The notes: generated from the sequence alone by a model not told the origin. DNA of 64,000 nt from Pyrodictiaceae archaeon (GCA_027046265.1 JALTZF010000008.1:1-64000), one strand, 5' to 3'. Positions 33,262 through 42,318 are shown, counted from the first letter of the stretch. Made by a program: numbers and translations.

Positions 33262-34244
33262 AAAGGTTGAGTATAAAGCTTACATATGCAATCCTTCTTA
33301 CTGCTTTTTTAATCCTAATAGTGCTCAGCATCCTAATAGGCCCCCTAGGCTTCCACCCGGGGACAAGTATAGGTTCACTGGTCATTAAGCATAGGGTGAT
33401 GAGGACTTTACTAGCATTATCTACGGGCGGAGTCTTAGCACTTGCTGGCATGCTCGTGCAGTACTCTGTTTCAAACCCGCTGGCCTCACCAGACCTCCTC
33501 GGCGTACTTCAGGGAGCCTATGTTGGTTCTATGCTTGCTGTAATAGCGTACCGGGGTTCTCCACCTCTCGGGCTCCCCCTTACAGCTGGGTTTGTTGGTG
33601 GACTCCTAGCGTATGCTTTGACGATGATGCTTGCGTCGCGGATAGGGTTTAGCCGAGCCGGAGTAATACTTGCAGGAATAACTGTCGCAAGCTTGTTCTC
33701 TGGTGTCTCAGCATTCATTGCGCTCTTAGCTGAGGCTTATGCCGGTGTTAATGCCGCAATTTTTCTTGTTGGGACATTCGCTTATGCTACACAAGAAAGT
33801 GTTGTAGTAGTTCTTACTGGGTTAGTGCTGGGAGTCATTGCCTCGTCGCTTGTTGCACGTGGCCTGGACTTGATCTCCTATGGGGACGAGGTGGCCTTAG
33901 CAGCAGGATATAACCCTGCTATTGTTAGAGTGGTTGCGACTTCGATAGCAGCACTGCTAAGTGCGGCATCAGTCTATGCGTCCGGGATAGTGTACTTTGT
34001 AGCTCTTGTCGCGCCTAATGCCGCAAGAATATTAGTTGGTGGTCATCCTAGGATTAGCCTACCAGTGACGCTGTTGCTTGGTTCACTAATAGGAGTAGGG
34101 GCAGACGTAGTCTCTCGTGTCGTAGCGCTTACAACAGGGCTCGGCGAAGTGCCAGGTGGACTTGTGACTGCTATCACGGGGAGCATCTTCTTGGCATATA
34201 TGCTTATGAGGATGGGGGCAGGTGGAGGTTTTGACCGTGCTTAA
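33258..34244 (+). CDS. FecCD/BtuC-family ABC permease
   Basis: 328 residues, about ten helices. GTG at 33258 overlaps the preceding stop (translational coupling). FecCD signatures: LVIKHRVMRTLLALSTGGVLALAGMLVQYSVSNPLASPDLLGVLQGAYVGSM, LAAGYNPAIVRVVATSIAALLSAASVYASGIVYFVALVAPNAARILVGGHPR (coupling helix GYNPAI region), and DVVSRVVALTTGLGEVPGGLVTAITGSIFLAYMLMR. Forms a homodimeric channel with the ATPase that follows. Confidence 0.93.
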   Translation: MKRLSIKLTYAILLTAFLILIVLSILIGPLGFHPGTSIGSLVIKHRVMRTLLALSTGGVLALAGMLVQYSVSNPLASPDLLGVLQGAYVGSMLAVIAYRGSPPLGLPLTAGFVGGLLAYALTMMLASRIGFSRAGVILAGITVASLFSGVSAFIALLAEAYAGVNAAIFLVGTFAYATQESVVVVLTGLVLGVIASSLVARGLDLISYGDEVALAAGYNPAIVRVVATSIAALLSAASVYASGIVYFVALVAPNAARILVGGHPRISLPVTLLLGSLIGVGADVVSRVVALTTGLGEVPGGLVTAITGSIFLAYMLMRMGAGGGFDRA

Positions 34245-35019
34245 CGTTGTTAATGTTACATTCTCTTATCCTGGGAGAAGAGTCCTTGAAGATATAGAAT
34301 TCACGATTAAAGGAGGAGAACTAGCTGTAGTTCTTGGGCCTAATGGCTCTGGCAAGACTACTCTACTCAAGATTATAGCTGGACTACTAAGACCAGACAA
34401 TGGCACTGTTCTTCTAGATGGAATCACTATCCACGATATGAGTATTGTTGAGAGGGCTAGGAAAATAGTGTATGTTCCCTCAGAACTTCCTTTGCGCGGT
34501 CTTGGGCAGTCAGTTGCGGAATTTGTTGCGTCGAGTAGATATGTGCATTATAGAGGGCTCGTGATCGGGCCTAGAAGAGAGGACCTAGAGTATGCCCGTA
34601 AACTCCTCGATATGCTTGAAGTGGGTCATTTAGCTAATAAACCACTCTACACAACTAGTAGCGGAGAACTTCAGCGAGCACTAATAGCTCATGGGCTAGC
34701 ACGCAATGCAGATGTCATGATTATTGATGAGCCCACTAGCCATCAAGACATGTATGGTAAACTACTCATATACCATGTGTTAAAGAAAGCTGCAAGCGAC
34801 GGGAAAGCTGTTATTGTGGCAACACACGATATGATCTTGGCTTCACTCTATGCCGACAGAGTCATAGTACTATTTAATGGTTCAAAGGTCGTTGAAGGAG
34901 ATCCAAGAAGTGTACTCACAAAAGATGTTCTAGCTAAAGTTTATGGTGTTGAAGTTGCATTAGCCTCTTTTAACGGGTACACAGTACCAGTCCCGTTAAA
35001 GCCTGCTAGAAAACGCTAG
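34222..35019 (+). CDS. ABC transporter ATPase (BtuD/FhuC-type)
   Basis: 265 residues from GTG 34222, overlapping the permease end by 23 bases; GTG at 34237 is favoured by GGAGGT 7 bases upstream and would give 260 residues. Walker A GPNGSGKTT, signature TSSGELQRALIAHGLA (SSGEL instead of LSGGQ, as in several archaeal members), Walker B DVMIIDEPTSHQD, switch His VIVATHD. It powers the binding protein-permease pair. Family context points to iron chelates or cobalamin; cobalamin is favoured only by the adenosyltransferase gene elsewhere in the window (60290). Confidence 0.93.
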   Translation: MEVLTVLNVVNVTFSYPGRRVLEDIEFTIKGGELAVVLGPNGSGKTTLLKIIAGLLRPDNGTVLLDGITIHDMSIVERARKIVYVPSELPLRGLGQSVAEFVASSRYVHYRGLVIGPRREDLEYARKLLDMLEVGHLANKPLYTTSSGELQRALIAHGLARNADVMIIDEPTSHQDMYGKLLIYHVLKKAASDGKAVIVATHDMILASLYADRVIVLFNGSKVVEGDPRSVLTKDVLAKVYGVEVALASFNGYTVPVPLKPARKR

Positions 35020-35020
35020 G

Positions 35021-35112
35021 GGGCCGCTGTCGCCCCCGAGGTTGTATGCATCATTATGTATGTTTTCTCCAGTGTTCTTCAGACTGGTAGCCCGTTCTTC
35101 ATTCAGCGGCCC
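35021..35112 (+). ncRNA. Foldable intergenic RNA candidate
   Basis: GGGCCGCTG (35021-35029) is a perfect 9-base complement of CAGCGGCCC (35104-35112), closing a 92-base region. Inside, CCAGT/ACTGG (35069-35073/35083-35087) forms a hairpin with a nine-base loop. An alternative hairpin GGGGGC/GCCCCC (35019-35024/35032-35037) competes with the outer stem, right after the ABC ATPase stop. It could be a terminator, a regulatory leader for queD-queE (112 bases downstream), or a small RNA. No known riboswitch core recognised. Confidence 0.4.
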
Positions 35113-35223
35113 TTAAAGACAATATACCATTAATGCCACTTATAGTCTTATGCAACAATATTGCCGAGAGTTGAGGCAAGAGTATTAAGACTACACTAAC
35201 CACTATGCTGGCCAGAGGAGAGC

Positions 35224-35601
35224 GTGGGTGTTAGAAAGGTGTTCGTCGTTAAGGCTTGCACAGAGTTCTCAGCCGCGCACAGAATAGAGGGGCATCGCCG
35301 TTGCAGTAGAGTGCATGGACATAATTACCGTGTATGTGTGTGGGTTAAAGAAGAGGAGCCCATGGAGATTGACCTCGACGAGCTAGAGAGATGGCTACAC
35401 TATAACGTGTATGAAAAGTTTGACCATCAGTATCTTAACACCATACTACACAATAACCTGGGAGAAGCAAGTAGAGTTACTAGTGAGGATATAGCACGAC
35501 TCATTGCCGAACAGCTTAGAGAGAATTATCCTGAGAGAGTTCTACGCGTAGAGGTTTGCGAAACGCGCAACCTCTGTGTAGAGTATGTGCCTTCGGGGTA
35601 G
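35224..35601 (+). CDS. queD: 6-pyruvoyl-tetrahydropterin synthase / 6-carboxytetrahydropterin synthase homolog
   Basis: 125 residues from GTG. Zinc ligands: H19 in CTEFSAAHRIEGH and H31, H33 in CSRVHGHNYRV; C27 is the catalytic cysteine; DHQYLN carries the acid-base His partner. In archaea this enzyme makes 6-carboxy-tetrahydropterin from dihydroneopterin triphosphate, second step to preQ0 and archaeosine in tRNA. queE overlaps its end by 17 bases, or follows closely, so they form one unit. queC is not in the window. Confidence 0.9.
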   Translation: MGVRKVFVVKACTEFSAAHRIEGHRRCSRVHGHNYRVCVWVKEEEPMEIDLDELERWLHYNVYEKFDHQYLNTILHNNLGEASRVTSEDIARLIAEQLRENYPERVLRVEVCETRNLCVEYVPSG

Positions 35602-36283
35602 GGTTTTGACAAGTAAGGGTCTGCGTGTATTAGAAGTATTTACCAGCATACAAGGAGAAGGGCCTTTCTGCTGTCGAATAGCCTTATTCATAAGACTAGC
35701 TGGATGTAATCTCCGTTGTCCGTTTTGCGACACAAAATATAGTTGGGATCCAAGAAGGGGCAGACTTATAGGCCTTGAGGACCTCATAGCAGAGGCAAGT
35801 GGATACAACTTTGTAGTTATTACTGGGGGTGAGCCTTTACTTCAACGACGCCAACTTAATGACTTCTTAGAAGCACTATGGAGAAGGAATCCGCATATTC
35901 AAGTTCAAGTAGAAACCAATGGTACACTACCCGCTCCAGAGCCTCATGAAATGCTCTACGAAGCATTTTATGTTGTTTCACCTAAGGATGTGCCAGTAAG
36001 CGTTGAGGGAGCCAAGACGCATAGTACATGGTTTAAGTATGCTAGAACTAGTGGCAGGGTATGGTTTAAAGTTCTTGTGCATAGTGAAGAAGACGTTATA
36101 CGTGTAAGTAGATGGGCTAGAGAGAATGGTATATCTTCTGGAAGGGTATACTTGATGCCTTTAACAGACGAGAACATGGATAGGGAAGCACTATTGGAGA
36201 TTCATCGAAGAGTAGCACTTTTAAGTGTAAAGTATGGGTTTCACTTTAGTCCACGAATGCACTTACTTCTTGGCCTTAAGTAG
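35585..36283 (+). CDS. queE: 7-carboxy-7-deazaguanine synthase (radical SAM)
   Basis: 232 residues from ATG 35585; a TTG at 35606 just after the queD stop is also possible. Starts LRVLEVFTSIQGEGPFCCRIALFIRLAGCNLRCPFCDTKYSW, with the CxxxCxxC cluster C41, C45, C48, and the QGEG substrate region unique to QueE. VVITGGEPLLQ binds SAM; VETNGTLP and YVVSPKD are conserved. It converts carboxytetrahydropterin to carboxy-deazaguanine on the way to archaeosine. Confidence 0.93.
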   Translation: MCLRGRVLTSKGLRVLEVFTSIQGEGPFCCRIALFIRLAGCNLRCPFCDTKYSWDPRRGRLIGLEDLIAEASGYNFVVITGGEPLLQRRQLNDFLEALWRRNPHIQVQVETNGTLPAPEPHEMLYEAFYVVSPKDVPVSVEGAKTHSTWFKYARTSGRVWFKVLVHSEEDVIRVSRWARENGISSGRVYLMPLTDENMDREALLEIHRRVALLSVKYGFHFSPRMHLLLGLK

Positions 36284-36346
36284 GACAATAAGTACACCAA
36301 TCAGAGATATAGGTCATGTCAACTTAAAAAGAGGGACATAGTAGTC

Positions 36347-36790
36347 TTAGATCATCATTGTTGGCGGCCTACGCTCAGTACCCTCCTCCTCGCCAGCTTC
36401 CCCACGGACAGAGGCTACTAACGGGTTGAGCTTTCCCTCACGAGCAAGTTGTTCAAGCAAACGACGCATATCGCTTGTGTGTTTTATATCTATGTTTAGT
36501 AGCTCTTCAAGAATACCATACATTGTCTTCCAAACCTCTAATAGCATCTCTCTGGGAACGTGCGCTATTATCACTGGGTCTTGTAGCCAGTTATCAAAGG
36601 CCTTTATCGTCCTCATCATATGCTGGAATGCTGCACGTGTAGCAACTATGACTTCTAACCTATCACCACTCTCTATGCGCTCCTTGGTCTCCTTAAATAA
36701 TTCTAGTATCTTCTTTTGCATCTTAACCCACTCATCTAGCTGCTTTAAGAAACCATAATCTATGACTCTTACCTCTCCAGGTCTACTCAT
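36347..36790 (-). CDS. Conserved crenarchaeal helical protein (possibly DUF2153)
   Basis: 147 residues from ATG 36790, preceded by the strong site GGAGGGG; a further ATG at 36814 lies upstream of that site and is rejected. Nearly all helix: LDEWVKMQKKILELFKETKERIESGDRLEVIVATRAAFQHMMRTIKAFDNWLQDP, then EMLLEVWKTMYGILEELLNIDIKHTSDMRRLLEQLA. I believe it resembles the crenarchaeal DUF2153 family but cannot check. A disordered acidic tail ends the protein. Possible partner of the roadblock protein upstream on the same strand. Confidence 0.6.
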   Translation of the reverse strand: MSRPGEVRVIDYGFLKQLDEWVKMQKKILELFKETKERIESGDRLEVIVATRAAFQHMMRTIKAFDNWLQDPVIIAHVPREMLLEVWKTMYGILEELLNIDIKHTSDMRRLLEQLAREGKLNPLVASVRGEAGEEEGTERRPPTMMI

Positions 36791-36971
36791 TCTGTACCCC
36801 TCCTTCCCTATCATCTCACAAGGCAGATTCCCATTTTTATTACTATAGCTCGCATACCTGCAAGAGAATTACCCACACCACTGCTAGTAAGCGATATATT
36901 GAGAAGGAGACTGCACTGGCTCCCACTAATTTGCTAAAAAGAAGTAATGAATTCTTCTATATGATCCAAGG

Positions 36972-37337
36972 CTAAAGAGCACTCTTTATCCTATCTCTCT
37001 GCCTCCTAAGTTCATAGCGTAACATACCGAGTGACGCTGGTTTAGAAGCTACAATGGCTACTATGGCCTCACCAACATCCTGTAATACTGTGTACGCATT
37101 ATCAAACTCTACTATGACGTCCTCCATGGAGTTAGCCTTGAGTTCTCCAGCTAGTCTCATAGTGGTGTTGTACAGTGCGCTTGCAACAGCTGCAAGGGCT
37201 TCAGGATCTACCGGAGGCTCACCTCCTGACGCAACTGAATCTATTATGAAACCATCCTTTGATGCTACCACTACGAGGCGTACGCCTTCAATGCGTGCGA
37301 TATCGTTTAACACTATCTTTAGAGGGGACACAGCCAT
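36972..37337 (-). CDS. Roadblock/LC7 (MglB-like) domain protein
   Basis: 121 residues, a single roadblock/LC7 domain: LNDIARIEGVRLVVVASKDGFIIDSVASGG, then DPEALAAVASALYNTTMRLAGEL and VIVEFDNAYTVLQDVGEAIVAIVASKPASLGMLRYEL. These dimers regulate small Ras-like GTPases (MglA, Rag) in prokaryotes and eukaryotes. No GTPase gene is visible in the window. Cytosolic. Confidence 0.82.
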   Translation of the reverse strand: MAVSPLKIVLNDIARIEGVRLVVVASKDGFIIDSVASGGEPPVDPEALAAVASALYNTTMRLAGELKANSMEDVIVEFDNAYTVLQDVGEAIVAIVASKPASLGMLRYELRRQRDRIKSAL

Positions 37338-37554
37338 CTATGCTCTACCCCCTACACAGCCTTAGGCTAAGACAGAGAGAAGACATTACCGGGTCGTAAA
37401 CTATGTATAGCACATATATTTATAGATTTAAAACAGGAACGTTTCTTTATGCGGAATTGCGAAGAGTTTAGGAAATATAAAAACATTGTATGTACATATA
37501 TCTCAGTCATTGCAGGCCCGAGAGCGTTGTTTCTTACATAAAATCTCAAATCTC

Positions 37555-38421
37555 CTAACCCTGTCCGCCTTCCTTACTTATGTTACGCTGGAGTTCGCGT
37601 GCAATACTACCCGCCATACCTACAGCTGCTTCGCCTACAAGCCCTATGCTTGTAGGGAAGAACACAACTACATTACGCTCTTTGGACACCTCTATAAGGG
37701 TTTGGAGTTCACGGAGCCTAATAGCTATAGGGTAGCTTGCATATAGCTCAGCTGCCTCTGCAAGTATCTTAGCAGCTTGCTTCTCGCCTTCAGCCTCGAT
37801 AATCTTTGCTCTCCTCCAACGCTCAGCTTCAGCCTGCCTAGCCATAGCCCTAACCATGCCCTCTGGAAGAACAACCTCCTTTAGTGTAACAGCAGTAACC
37901 TTTATGCCCCACGGATCTGTTAGCTCATCAAGAATCCTCTGGAGCTCCTTGTTAAGTTCATCACGCTTCATGAGTAGCTCGTCGAGTTCACTCTTGCCTA
38001 TAACATCACGCAATACTGTCTGAGAGAGCATAGTCACAGCCAAGTGATAATCACGAACAGCAAGAACAGCCTTCAAGGGATCTTGAACTCTATAGTATAC
38101 TACTGCGTCAACAGACACCTCAACATTATCCTTAGTTATTATCCTCTGACGTGGAACATCAACTGTATGGACACGAAGGTCAATCACATTTATTCTGTCT
38201 ATTATTGGTAACACTATTATTAGGCCAGGGCCCTTAACCCCTATCACTCTGCCAAGCCTAAAGACAACCGCCCTCTCATATTCTCTAATTATCCTAATGC
38301 TATAGGCTAGTACCATGAATATTATAAGCAGAGTAAATAGGAGTGATAGCAAGTTTGCTAGCCCAGTATAGGATGCTGCTGGCTGCTCTGCTTGTGCATA
38401 AGCTAATAATAGTATGTTCAT
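37555..38421 (-). CDS. Slipin/stomatin-like SPFH protein
   Basis: 288 residues: N-terminal membrane helix (about 20-45), then REYERAVVFRLGRVIGVKGPGLIIVLPIIDRINVIDLRVHTVDVPRQRIITKDNVEVSVDAVVYYRV, a textbook SPFH domain, followed by the coiled-coil region REMVLPEG-type segment (TLKEVVLPEGMVRAMARQAEAERWRRAKIIEAEGEKQAAKILAEAAELY). Slipins oligomerise at membranes and are often encoded with an NfeD protease, which is absent here. Protein quality control or membrane organisation is the likely role. Confidence 0.9.
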   Translation of the reverse strand: MNILLLAYAQAEQPAASYTGLANLLSLLFTLLIIFMVLAYSIRIIREYERAVVFRLGRVIGVKGPGLIIVLPIIDRINVIDLRVHTVDVPRQRIITKDNVEVSVDAVVYYRVQDPLKAVLAVRDYHLAVTMLSQTVLRDVIGKSELDELLMKRDELNKELQRILDELTDPWGIKVTAVTLKEVVLPEGMVRAMARQAEAERWRRAKIIEAEGEKQAAKILAEAAELYASYPIAIRLRELQTLIEVSKERNVVVFFPTSIGLVGEAAVGMAGSIARELQRNISKEGGQG

Positions 38422-38607
38422 CTCAACACCACTCCAAGCCTACTAAACAGTGGGCCTCCCAGTATAATTATTCTCCCTTTGAGGATTCCACTTGGATAAG
38501 AGTCTGCATTTCTTAGAAGTCTTCAAGGATTCTTTCTAGGCCATAGAGATATATTCTTGAGGAGTAGCAATAAAAGTGAGTAGGCTATAGCAGGGGTGCA
38601 GTGAGGC

Positions 38608-39651
38608 TTGACAATACCAGTATACCTAGAGTTCCACGCTAAGATACTGAGAAAAATACGGTCAGCACTTAGGAGGCACATAATATTTGATCTACTCATA
38701 ATGGCTGCAAGTGTATGGGTTATAGCTGGCGTTTCTTTCTCGCTTGTGGAGAACCTGAATATTGTGGATGGGCTGTACTGGGCAATAGTTACAATGACGA
38801 CTGTGGGCTACGGGGATATTGTACCAAGAACTATGGCCGGTAGAATAATAGCAATGCTGACTATAGCCGCAGGCATAGCTGTCTATACAAGCTTTATCTC
38901 TGTAGCAGCAAGCACAATACTCGAAGCAGCACAGAGAAAGAGGCAAGGATATATAAGGTATCGCGGTGTACGCCACGTAGTAGTCATAGGTTGGACACCT
39001 GCTTCTGAAGCAGCAATAAGAGAGCTTAGAGGCCGCGGCTATACTGGAGACATTGTACTAGTTACCGAGAAACCTGTTACAGCTATACGGGAATCTGTAC
39101 CTCCAGGCGTAACAATAATACGTGGAGATCTGACAAGGAGAGATACACTACTAAGAGCAAACGTGCATAGAGCAAACATGATAATGGTTAGTACGGACAG
39201 TGATGCAACTACAGCACTTATAGTACTAAGTGTACGAGGCCTAAATCCTAAGGCTAAAATAGTGGCTGAGGCTCTACACCCAGAAAGTGTTGAACTTATG
39301 CATAAGGCAGGCGCTAATATTGTGGTTGCTACACGAGACCTTGGAGGAAGAATGCTTGCAACAAGCCTAATAGAGCCTGGTGCTTCTATGTTTATTGAAT
39401 ACATATCAAAGGCTGAAGCCAGAGAGATAGAGATACATGAGCTGCCAGCCTCGGTCTATGCTGGCAAACGATACATAGATGTGCTACTCGAGTTACGCAA
39501 AAAGAATATTACACCAATCGCGATAAGACGGAGAGGAATACTAATCCCGTTACCCGAAGACGACTTAGTAATAGAGCCAGACGATATACTAGTAGTAATT
39601 GGGAAGCCTCAGGCAAAAGAAAGAACAGTACTACAAATACCACAAACTTGA
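38608..39651 (+). CDS. MthK-like potassium channel with RCK/TrkA domain
   Basis: 347 residues from TTG. Helix, pore loop with TMTTVGYGDIVP (filter 65-70), second helix, then an RCK domain HVVVIGWTPASEAAIREL; this GW motif replaces the GxGxxG of NAD-binding relatives and is like that of MthK, which gates with calcium. An Asp in STDSDATTA and a Glu in VAEALHPESVELMHKAGA sit near the calcium site positions. TrkA-C domain from about 265. Tetrameric channel in the membrane. Confidence 0.88.
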   Translation: MTIPVYLEFHAKILRKIRSALRRHIIFDLLIMAASVWVIAGVSFSLVENLNIVDGLYWAIVTMTTVGYGDIVPRTMAGRIIAMLTIAAGIAVYTSFISVAASTILEAAQRKRQGYIRYRGVRHVVVIGWTPASEAAIRELRGRGYTGDIVLVTEKPVTAIRESVPPGVTIIRGDLTRRDTLLRANVHRANMIMVSTDSDATTALIVLSVRGLNPKAKIVAEALHPESVELMHKAGANIVVATRDLGGRMLATSLIEPGASMFIEYISKAEAREIEIHELPASVYAGKRYIDVLLELRKKNITPIAIRRRGILIPLPEDDLVIEPDDILVVIGKPQAKERTVLQIPQT

Positions 39652-39677
39652 CATGGACCAATACCATGAAGACTTGT

Positions 39678-40028
39678 CTAGGGATCTATCATTTCAAGCA
39701 AAGCCTCCCTGAAAGCCTTCGGATTACTTAAAAACAGGTTAACAAGACCATCAACATTATCAGCATTCTGAGGACTGCACTCTTCTATGAGCGTATTAAC
39801 TATTATACGTGATATAATTCGAATAGAAATTTCGTTACTGAGAATGCTGGCTAGGGCGTCTCTGAGAAGTTCGGGTTTCTGAAATACGAGATCAGCAATA
39901 CTTTCCTCGGAGCCGAACATGCGCTTTAAGGCAAATGTTATAACGATTGAGAGGCCAGGAGCAGAACTACTGAGCCTCCTCTTAATAGACAAATCGAACC
40001 TGTCTATGCACGCGTCAAAGTCCCCCAA
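39678..40028 (-). CDS. Hypothetical helical protein downstream of KaiC-like ATPase
   Basis: 116 residues, mostly helical. Two similar segments: SIADLVFQKPELLRDALASILSNE and GLVNLFLSNPKAFREALLEMIDP share the (L/F)-x-(K/S)(N)P-x-x-(L/F)R-(D/E)AL pattern, an internal repeat. Lies 14 bases after the stop of the KaiC-like ATPase on the same strand, so co-transcribed. Family unknown; probably a partner of that ATPase. Confidence 0.6.
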   Translation of the reverse strand: MGDFDACIDRFDLSIKRRLSSSAPGLSIVITFALKRMFGSEESIADLVFQKPELLRDALASILSNEISIRIISRIIVNTLIEECSPQNADNVDGLVNLFLSNPKAFREALLEMIDP

Positions 40029-40042
40029 TCATTTTCACCCGC

Positions 40043-41434
40043 TCACCTAACATGCCGTGTAAGGATTGCACGAAGCTCTTTTTGGACATTTTTGAGCATA
40101 TTTTCATCGAGTATAACTACGTATGGACGGGCACCTCTACGCCAAAAATATATGCGTGGAGAAGAAATGTCCTTTTTACGGAGCATAACCCTGATCACTA
40201 TATCTGCTAGAGCAGTCTCTCTAAGCACACGTTTGCGTGATAAGACGCCCATTATTCTCAATGTTATAACTCCTTGCCGCTTAAAGCTATAAACCTGGTT
40301 AACTAACAAGTTATAGTATAGAGCTTTATCACTTTCAACAAGAGGGTCAAGCAACTCAACAGCATGGAAGGCTATGACATCAGGTTTGTAAAGATCAACT
40401 AACTCCTTCTCTTCAAGTGCAAGTTCTTCAAGTGAGTAACCATAAGGATTAAGAGCTTCTAGTATAAAGTGCCTATCAATTATCTTCTCTGCAACCTCAG
40501 CGCTAATGCCCGTCTCACTTACTAGGAGTCTTTTGATGAGGAACCTCATCTCATCAGGACTATAATGGTAGCTTATCCCTAGAACCTTTAAATTATTTAG
40601 AACAACAGTTTCTATTATAGGCAACAAGTACCATGGCATTCTAGCGTAAGTAGGATGCAATACTAATATGTGCTCTCCAGCCTGTATATAGCCTAGCGAT
40701 TTATTAAATAGTGTAGATTCGCCTCTATACATCTTTGGAACTGACCTTATCCTCCTAATAACCTCAGGAACTAGTACACGTATACCAACCTTTTCGCGGA
40801 TAGCAAACGGAACCTCAGATATATGTACCCTTGATCCACGTGCTTTCCGTATCTGAAGAAATCTAGAGAGAAAACCTCTACGAACTCTATACTCTAAAAA
40901 GAGAAGAACATCAGCAATAAACTCTATATCGCCAAGACCCAGTGTGTGCGTGCCAGGCTTATGCTCGGCTATGAGTACAGCTATACCATTTATCAATATA
41001 GGTAGCTGACTGAAGAAGTTTTGAAGCCATGCCCTTTTATCCTCATCCTTTACATACTGTAATATAGCATTAACGGAGTCGACAACTATTATTCTAGGAT
41101 TATAATCCATTATTACTCTTCTTAGCTCGTCCATTAAGCTATCAACATCTTTTGTTATGGGTAGTTTAAGGTACTTAAAATACCCCTTCTCCTCTAAACT
41201 AGGAAGATTTAAGCCCAATAAGTTCATAATGGTGTAAAATTTCTCCTTATCCTCTTGGAAAGATATATACAAGCATTTCTTCCCATTATATGCATTTGAG
41301 CTACATATTAGTGAAGCTAGGCTCGTCTTACCAGAACCTGGAGGACCAGCCACAACAACTAAGAAGCCTGTACGAAGCATGTTAGGATAAAGTTCATCGA
41401 GGTCCTTGATCCCCGTGATAAAATCCATGAACAC
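40043..41434 (-). CDS. RecA-superfamily KaiC/RAD55-like ATPase with extra C-terminal domain
   Basis: 463 residues. One KaiC-type core: FITGIKDLDELYPNMLRTGFLVVVAGPPGSGKTSLASLICSSNAYNGKKCLYISFQEDKEKF (Walker A near 30-38), then PRIIVVDSVNAILQYV as Walker B. The second half (about 230-460) has no P-loop but alpha/beta strand-rich segments such as HILVLHPTYARMPWYLLPIIE and VITLRIMGVLSRKRVLRETALADIVIRVML, perhaps a degenerate second core. Many such archaeal proteins are signalling ATPases of unknown output. Pairs with the small gene 39678. Confidence 0.78.
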   Translation of the reverse strand: MFMDFITGIKDLDELYPNMLRTGFLVVVAGPPGSGKTSLASLICSSNAYNGKKCLYISFQEDKEKFYTIMNLLGLNLPSLEEKGYFKYLKLPITKDVDSLMDELRRVIMDYNPRIIVVDSVNAILQYVKDEDKRAWLQNFFSQLPILINGIAVLIAEHKPGTHTLGLGDIEFIADVLLFLEYRVRRGFLSRFLQIRKARGSRVHISEVPFAIREKVGIRVLVPEVIRRIRSVPKMYRGESTLFNKSLGYIQAGEHILVLHPTYARMPWYLLPIIETVVLNNLKVLGISYHYSPDEMRFLIKRLLVSETGISAEVAEKIIDRHFILEALNPYGYSLEELALEEKELVDLYKPDVIAFHAVELLDPLVESDKALYYNLLVNQVYSFKRQGVITLRIMGVLSRKRVLRETALADIVIRVMLRKKDISSPRIYFWRRGARPYVVILDENMLKNVQKELRAILTRHVR

Positions 41435-41735
41435 CCACCAAAAACTTATACTCCAATTGCATAATTTAGTCGATGCTATGGATATTAATACATTATTGTG
41501 GCCGGGTAAAAAGTGGGACGTAAATATACTTTCTCTTTCTAGTGATTATCGTATTAGTGAATACTTTAAATTCTGTTTTAGCAATATAATAGAGCAGTAG
41601 TATAGAGTATAATTTCTAACCCTTTTGCTGGGGTTACGTAGAGTGTGTGATGCTTGCAAAAGCTTTGTGGCCTTTAAATTTAAACTCTAAGTACTGCATA
41701 CGTTCATCAATATTAGTAATACCTAATTAGCTTGC
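41435..41735. promoter_or_regulatory. Noncoding stretch with hairpin and AT palindrome
   Basis: No convincing gene in these 301 bases. TAACCC/GGGTTA (41617-41622 and 41631-41636) form a hairpin with an eight-base loop; TTTAAATTTAAA (41673-41684) is a perfect 12-base palindrome and could be promoter or operator sequence. An open plus frame at 41406-41600 overlaps the ATPase start and is rejected. Confidence 0.35.
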
Positions 41736-42194
41736 CTATATCAAGGGTAATACGTTCAGCTTCTTTAAGCTTAATTTTTTAAGTTTCTCTAAGACATCCA
41801 GTATATAGCTATCTATTTCACTAGCAGAGACTCCTCTTTTTTCAGCTATATTCTTGACTATACGCTCTACTATGGCATATTTCTTATATTTTTCGTTTAG
41901 TTTTCTCCATGGTACATCCTGAAGAGCTTTGCCTATTCTCTCATTATAAGGTATAATACCTTCTAGCATAAGTACAGCTATTATTGGGTATCCAACGTAG
42001 CCACGAAGCCTTGTACCATTATCGTCGCTATAAGCTAAGCCTTTCTCCGGGTCAACGTATACTGTGTACTTTCGTGATCCATCACTACTGGTTACAACAT
42101 ATCTCCTCGAGGACACTCTCTTCACTCTGCCCGCCGCGATGGCTGAAACTGCTTCTAGCACCTTTATCTTTGGGGGAAGCCTAAGAGTAGACAC
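41736..42194 (-). CDS. Conserved crenarchaeal hypothetical protein
   Basis: 152 residues: RLPPKIKVLEAVSAIAAGRVKRVSSRRYVVTSSDGSRKYTVYVDPEKGLAYSDDNGTRLRGYVGYPIIAVLMLEGIIPYNERIGKALQDVPWRKLNEKYKKYAIVE. I recognise the pattern RLPPxIKVLEA...SDDNGTxxRGYxGYPIIA...PWRKLNExYKxYA as one kept across crenarchaea, without a known role. A small beta domain is followed by helices ending in a basic, leucine-rich tail. Divergent from upp. Confidence 0.7.
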   Translation of the reverse strand: MSTLRLPPKIKVLEAVSAIAAGRVKRVSSRRYVVTSSDGSRKYTVYVDPEKGLAYSDDNGTRLRGYVGYPIIAVLMLEGIIPYNERIGKALQDVPWRKLNEKYKKYAIVERIVKNIAEKRGVSASEIDSYILDVLEKLKKLSLKKLNVLPLI

Positions 42195-42318
42195 TGGAAG
42201 CCTCTACCCCCATACTATAGTGCCTATGCTAAAACGTTTATAGTCATGTATACTCAATACTTCGAGTCCTTTATTTCCTACCGGTCAGCGCTTTCCTTAC
42301 ATGCACTGGGTGGAGTAA

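Noticed and set aside
41406-41600. 64-codon plus-strand frame
   Set aside because: It overlaps the start of the KaiC-like gene on the other strand, has no ribosome binding site and no family features.
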